Positions 60,615 through 64,000 of a stretch of 64,000 nt of DNA are shown here, in pieces. The stretch comes from Pedobacter gandavensis (GTDB lineage Bacteria; Bacteroidota; Bacteroidia; Sphingobacteriales; Sphingobacteriaceae). The notes beneath the pieces were generated by a model that was not told where the DNA came from, did no database searches, and saw nothing but the letters and a program-made list of their open reading frames with translations. The translations under genes were made by a program, and so were the position numbers. Every line of letters starts with the position of its first letter. The first letter of the stretch is position 1. The stretch is from assembly GCF_014172405.1 (NCBI RefSeq), contig NZ_WNXC01000002.1:372001-436000 (forward strand), written 5' to 3'.

Positions 60615-62291
60615 ATGGAAAATAAGACCATTTCACGCAACTTGCGACTGCTTTCTCAATTGATGGAACTACACAATGAGAACCCTTTTAAAATCAAATC
60701 GGTAGCCAATGCTGGTTTAAAAGTTGATAAACTTCCTTTTGCAATTCAAGGCAAAACTTTGGAAGAGATCGCACAGATTGACGGACTTGGAAAGAGCATT
60801 TCTGCGAAAGTCTGGGAACTTCTGGAAACAGGTACCATAACCGATTTACAAGATATTCTTGAAAAAACACCGGAAGGTATTGTCGAGATGTTAGGCATCA
60901 AGGGAATCGGACCAAAAAAAATCTTAGTGATTTGGAAAGACCTTGGTATTGAAAACATCGGCGAACTTTATTATGCCTGCAATGAAAACCGATTGATTGA
61001 AGCTAAAGGTTTCGGATTAAAAACTCAGGAAGAGATTAAAAAGATCATTGAATTCAGAATGGCCGGCTTGGGTAAATTCCTCTATGCCCATGCAGAAAGC
61101 ACCGTAAACAAGCTATTTGCAGACCTTGCGCTTTGGTTAAACCAGATTTCAGGAGTACCATTATTAGGCATTGCCGGTGAATACAGACGATGCATGGAAA
61201 TCATTGAATACGTTCCATTCCTGATTGGTGCCACAGCCCCTGAAGAAGTTCAGGAGAAAATTGGCTCTTTTGAGACCCTTAATTTTGAAGCACAAGCCGA
61301 TGGCATCTATTATGCTACGACGCTATCTGGATTAAAAATACAACTACATATCTGCCCGAAAGCTGATTTCTATCAAAAATGGTTTGAGCTGACCGGGAAT
61401 GAACAACATGTTAAAGAAGTACTTTCGATAGCTGGAAACGGTCCTTTTGAAACAGAAGAAGCCATTTATAAAGCCGCAGGATTGTCATTTGTAGCACCGG
61501 AACTTAGAGAAGGATTAAATGAAGTAGCGCTGGCTAAAGAAAATAAACTGCCGACCCTAATCACTTACCAAGACCTGAAAGGAAGTTTACACAACCACTC
61601 CACCTGGAGCGACGGTGTACATACATTAGAACAAATGGCCACTTACTGTAAGGACAACCTGAAAATGGAATACTTCGGAATTTGCGACCACTCAAAGTCA
61701 GCATTTTATGCCAACGGATTAAACGAGCAACGTTTATATGCCCAACACCAGGAAATTGACGCTTTAAATGCTAAACTTGCCCCTTTCAAAATTTTTAAAG
61801 GCATTGAAAGTGACATCTTAAACGATGGTTCTTTAGACTATAGTGATGATATTTTGAAAACATTCGACTTTGTGGTAGCCTCTGTACACAGCAATTTGAG
61901 AATGGATGAAGAGAAGGCCACAGCCAGACTGATTAAAGCGATAGAGAACCCTTACACAACGATTTTAGGACACCCTACTGGCAGACTACTATTGAGCAGA
62001 AAAGGTTATCCAATAGATTACGCAAAAGTGATCGACGCTTGTGCAGCAAATAAAGTAGTGATTGAGATCAATGCCAACCCTTTACGTTTAGATTTAGATT
62101 GGCGCTGGCATCGCTATGCACTGGAAAAGGGGGTATTATTAGCTATCAATCCAGATGCACACAGAATGGAAGGTTTTTACGACATGCATTATGGAGTACT
62201 GATTGGTAGAAAAGGTGGATTAGAAGCAAAACAGTGTTTAAACGCCATGACGCTCCAAGATATCTCAGAATACTTCAACAATAAAAAATAG
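60615..62291 (+). CDS. PolX-like protein with intact PHP nuclease and degenerate polymerase site
   Basis: 558 residues: HhH motifs (about 45-140), a Pol beta-like region (150-290) and a C-terminal PHP domain (about 320-558). In active PolX, the motif GSYRR…GDIDxL gives two catalytic Asp. Here it reads GEYRRCMEIIEYVPFL (188-203), with Tyr199 and Pro201 at those sites, and the third Asp is Gln243. PHP ligands are all present: H326-x-H328, D333, H359, E398, H425, H453, D514 and H516. It probably retains a metal-dependent exonuclease or phosphoesterase role in repair without polymerisation. Confidence 0.8.
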   Translation: MENKTISRNLRLLSQLMELHNENPFKIKSVANAGLKVDKLPFAIQGKTLEEIAQIDGLGKSISAKVWELLETGTITDLQDILEKTPEGIVEMLGIKGIGPKKILVIWKDLGIENIGELYYACNENRLIEAKGFGLKTQEEIKKIIEFRMAGLGKFLYAHAESTVNKLFADLALWLNQISGVPLLGIAGEYRRCMEIIEYVPFLIGATAPEEVQEKIGSFETLNFEAQADGIYYATTLSGLKIQLHICPKADFYQKWFELTGNEQHVKEVLSIAGNGPFETEEAIYKAAGLSFVAPELREGLNEVALAKENKLPTLITYQDLKGSLHNHSTWSDGVHTLEQMATYCKDNLKMEYFGICDHSKSAFYANGLNEQRLYAQHQEIDALNAKLAPFKIFKGIESDILNDGSLDYSDDILKTFDFVVASVHSNLRMDEEKATARLIKAIENPYTTILGHPTGRLLLSRKGYPIDYAKVIDACAANKVVIEINANPLRLDLDWRWHRYALEKGVLLAINPDAHRMEGFYDMHYGVLIGRKGGLEAKQCLNAMTLQDISEYFNNKK

Positions 62292-62310
62292 TTATCCTTA
62301 CCTTTGAGCC

Positions 62311-62913
62311 ATGATTAGTCAGCTTTGTAATAAAATATTTCAGGACGTGATCAATGATTATCACGTTCACAACAATATAGATCAACCTATTGAAAATCCA
62401 TACGCTATTGGTACACTAGCGCATTTGTTATACATGAAATGCTGGATCGATACTGCCCAATGGCACATGGAAGATGTAATCCGTAATCCGGAAATTGATC
62501 CGGTAGTGGCTTTGCAATGGAAACGTCGCATTGATGCTTCTAATCAGGAACGTACAGACGTAGTAGAATACATCGACAGCTACTTTCTGGAAGAATATAA
62601 AAACATCACACCAGCAGCAAATGCAAAGATCAATTCTGAAAGTCCAGCATGGGTAATCGACAGGTTATCAATCCTTGCCTTAAAGATTTATCATATGAAC
62701 GAAGAAACACTTCGTACCGATGCTTCTGAAGAACATAAAATCAGCTGTACCACAAAGCTTAATATTTTGTTAAGCCAAAGGACTGATCTTTCATCTAGTT
62801 TAGATGAATTGATCGCTGATATTGAAAGTGGCGCAAAATACATGAAAGTTTATAAGCAAATGAAAATGTATAATGATCCGAGCATGAACCCTGTGCTTTA
62901 TAACAACAAGTAA
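62311..62913 (+). CDS. DUF4254 family protein
   Basis: 200 residues, helical, matching DUF4254 of Bacteroidota (N-terminal ISQLCNKIFQDVINDYH; LLYMKCWIDTAQWHMEDVIRNPEID at about 37-61). No catalytic function is established. It sits directly upstream of a GT9 glycosyltransferase, a common association, and the 3-bp spacing implies co-translation. Confidence 0.8.
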   Translation: MISQLCNKIFQDVINDYHVHNNIDQPIENPYAIGTLAHLLYMKCWIDTAQWHMEDVIRNPEIDPVVALQWKRRIDASNQERTDVVEYIDSYFLEEYKNITPAANAKINSESPAWVIDRLSILALKIYHMNEETLRTDASEEHKISCTTKLNILLSQRTDLSSSLDELIADIESGAKYMKVYKQMKMYNDPSMNPVLYNNK

Positions 62914-62916
62914 TTA

Positions 62917-63981
62917 ATGCCAAAAGAAACTGCTAAAATCTTAGTAATCCGTTTCTCAGCAATGGGGGATGTCGCTATGACTGCCCCCATTCTAAAAGAA
63001 TTCACAGCACACTACCCCACACATCAGCTACTTGTCGTAAGCCGACCATTCTTTAAACCTTTTTTTAATGAGGTGGAACGTCTCAGCTTTCAGCCCTTTG
63101 ATCCAAAAGGAACGCATAAAGGCTTTTTCGGCCTTTTAAAGCTTTTCCGGGAATTGAGTAAGCAGGACATCACCGCAATTGCAGATCTGCACAGTAACCT
63201 GAGGAGTAAAATTCTTTGTTTTCTTTTTATGTTAAAAGGGATCAAATCGGTATCCGTGGATAAAGGAAGAAAAGAGAAAGCAGCATTAACGCGTAAAGCT
63301 GATAAAGTCCTGGTTCCTTTGGAATTAACGGTTGCCCGTTACGCTAAAGTATTCGGCAAACTGGGTTTTCCATTTCCGCTTTCCAACACGTTAAAAGAAC
63401 CCAGTCCAGCCCCACTTAACAACATTTTATTTCCAGAGAAAACACAAAAATGGATTGGCGTAAGCCCTTTTGCTCAACATTTACAAAAGGTTTATCCTTT
63501 GCACAAAATGGAAAAGGTAGTCATTGAACTGGCAGAACTAGGACATCACCTGTTTATCTTTGGTGGATCAGCGGAAGAAGAAGCAACTGCCAATAGCTGG
63601 GCTGCGAAACACAAAAATATCACGGCTCTGGTTAGAAAAATCAAACTGGAAGAAGAATTGGATTTCATTTCAAACCTGGATGTGATGCTCAGCATGGATT
63701 CTTCGGGGATGCATCTTGCTTCTTTGAAAAACATCCCGGTAGTCTCTGTTTGGGGTGCAACCCATCCTTACGCTGGCTTTTTAGGTTATGGGCAGTCGAT
63801 AAATGACGCTGTACAAATCGATTTGTATTGTCGCCCCTGCTCGGTTTATGGGAATATTCCTTGCTACCGCGGTGATTTCGCCTGCATGAACAATTTGACT
63901 GAATCAACTGTTATAAATAGTGTTTTAAATAAACTAATTCATGGGCAAACAACTTCTATTGATACGACACGGAAAATCTGA
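62917..63981 (+). CDS. Family 9 glycosyltransferase (heptosyltransferase-like)
   Basis: 354 residues in two Rossmann-like halves: ILVIRFSAMGDVAMTAPIL at the start and, in the C-terminal half, NLDVMLSMDSSGMHLASLKNIPVVSVWGATHPY (about 248-280), the nucleotide-sugar region of GT9. It adds a heptose-like sugar to lipopolysaccharide core or a similar glycolipid at the inner membrane. It overlaps the next gene by 41 nt. Confidence 0.88.
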   Translation: MPKETAKILVIRFSAMGDVAMTAPILKEFTAHYPTHQLLVVSRPFFKPFFNEVERLSFQPFDPKGTHKGFFGLLKLFRELSKQDITAIADLHSNLRSKILCFLFMLKGIKSVSVDKGRKEKAALTRKADKVLVPLELTVARYAKVFGKLGFPFPLSNTLKEPSPAPLNNILFPEKTQKWIGVSPFAQHLQKVYPLHKMEKVVIELAELGHHLFIFGGSAEEEATANSWAAKHKNITALVRKIKLEEELDFISNLDVMLSMDSSGMHLASLKNIPVVSVWGATHPYAGFLGYGQSINDAVQIDLYCRPCSVYGNIPCYRGDFACMNNLTESTVINSVLNKLIHGQTTSIDTTRKI

Positions 63982-64000
63982 TTGGGGAAATAGCCATATT
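63941..64000 (+). CDS. SixA-like histidine phosphatase (start only)
   Basis: An ATG at 63941 opens a frame of 20 residues to the window end. It reads MGKQLLLIRHGKSDW, the exact beginning of the SixA-like branch of the histidine phosphatase superfamily, including the RHG catalytic motif. It overlaps the glycosyltransferase gene by 41 nt in another frame. The rest is outside the window. Confidence 0.7.
   Translation, partial: MGKQLLLIRHGKSDWGNSHI

Overview
The window is Bacteroidota DNA, most likely Sphingobacteriaceae and Pedobacter-like (inference). The reasons are the A+T-rich code, the lack of Shine-Dalgarno sequences, promoter -7 boxes of the TAnnTTTG type, a Rho with a long low-complexity N-terminal insert, and families such as DUF2851, DUF4254 and DUF6265. 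It holds one chromosome segment split by a complete-looking prophage of about 38.5 kb.

Left host flank (1-7911): the N-terminus of a membrane sensor-like protein (minus strand), an AraC-type regulator, a DUF6265 protein, then a tightly packed carotenoid operon. The operon is a MerR/B12-binding regulator with the CarH photoreceptor signature, crtI, crtB, a small exported protein, idi, crtZ and crtY. Together these would take GGPP to zeaxanthin under probable light control. A 43-nt near-perfect palindrome covers the operon promoter and the start codon of the regulator.

Prophage (7912-46475): it is integrated in the 3' end of a tRNA-Leu(GAG) gene. A 13-bp core is repeated at both ends, and the tRNA terminator has been left 38.5 kb away at the far junction. 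From left to right: a repressor and a divergent control region rich in TGTGA/TCACA half-sites; early genes; a DnaB-N-like protein and a DUF3987 helicase/primase-like protein; a 284-bp block with ten CGTTCC/GGAACG repeats (candidate replication origin); an NdpA-like protein; a diversity-generating retroelement (DGR) with three tandem target genes, one template repeat and a reverse transcriptase; a candidate late regulator; head genes (protease/scaffold, capsid, terminase, portal); a lysis cassette (holin, endolysin, u-spanin); siphovirus tail genes with a 1294-residue tape measure; two membrane-associated cargo genes; and a tyrosine integrase. Six late transcription units are each preceded by a shared two-part motif, TGTCGTTTTTT then (18 nt after the first T11 block in the clearest copies) a CATCTTCG-like box, placed so that four of the mRNAs would be nearly leaderless.

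Right host flank (46476-64000): tRNA-Leu; an ftsK-lolA-metallohydrolase operon; an ankyrin protein; an operon of pyrF, a DMT exporter, DUF2851 and PspC; rho and pssA; an Hpt protein and folK; sppA; a PolX-like protein whose polymerase catalytic aspartates are replaced while its PHP nuclease site is intact; DUF4254; a family 9 glycosyltransferase; and the start of a SixA-like phosphatase.

The most notable items are the three-target DGR, the phage-specific late promoter family, the iteron/inverted-repeat block, the operator-like palindrome at the carotenoid regulator, and the polymerase-dead PolX.
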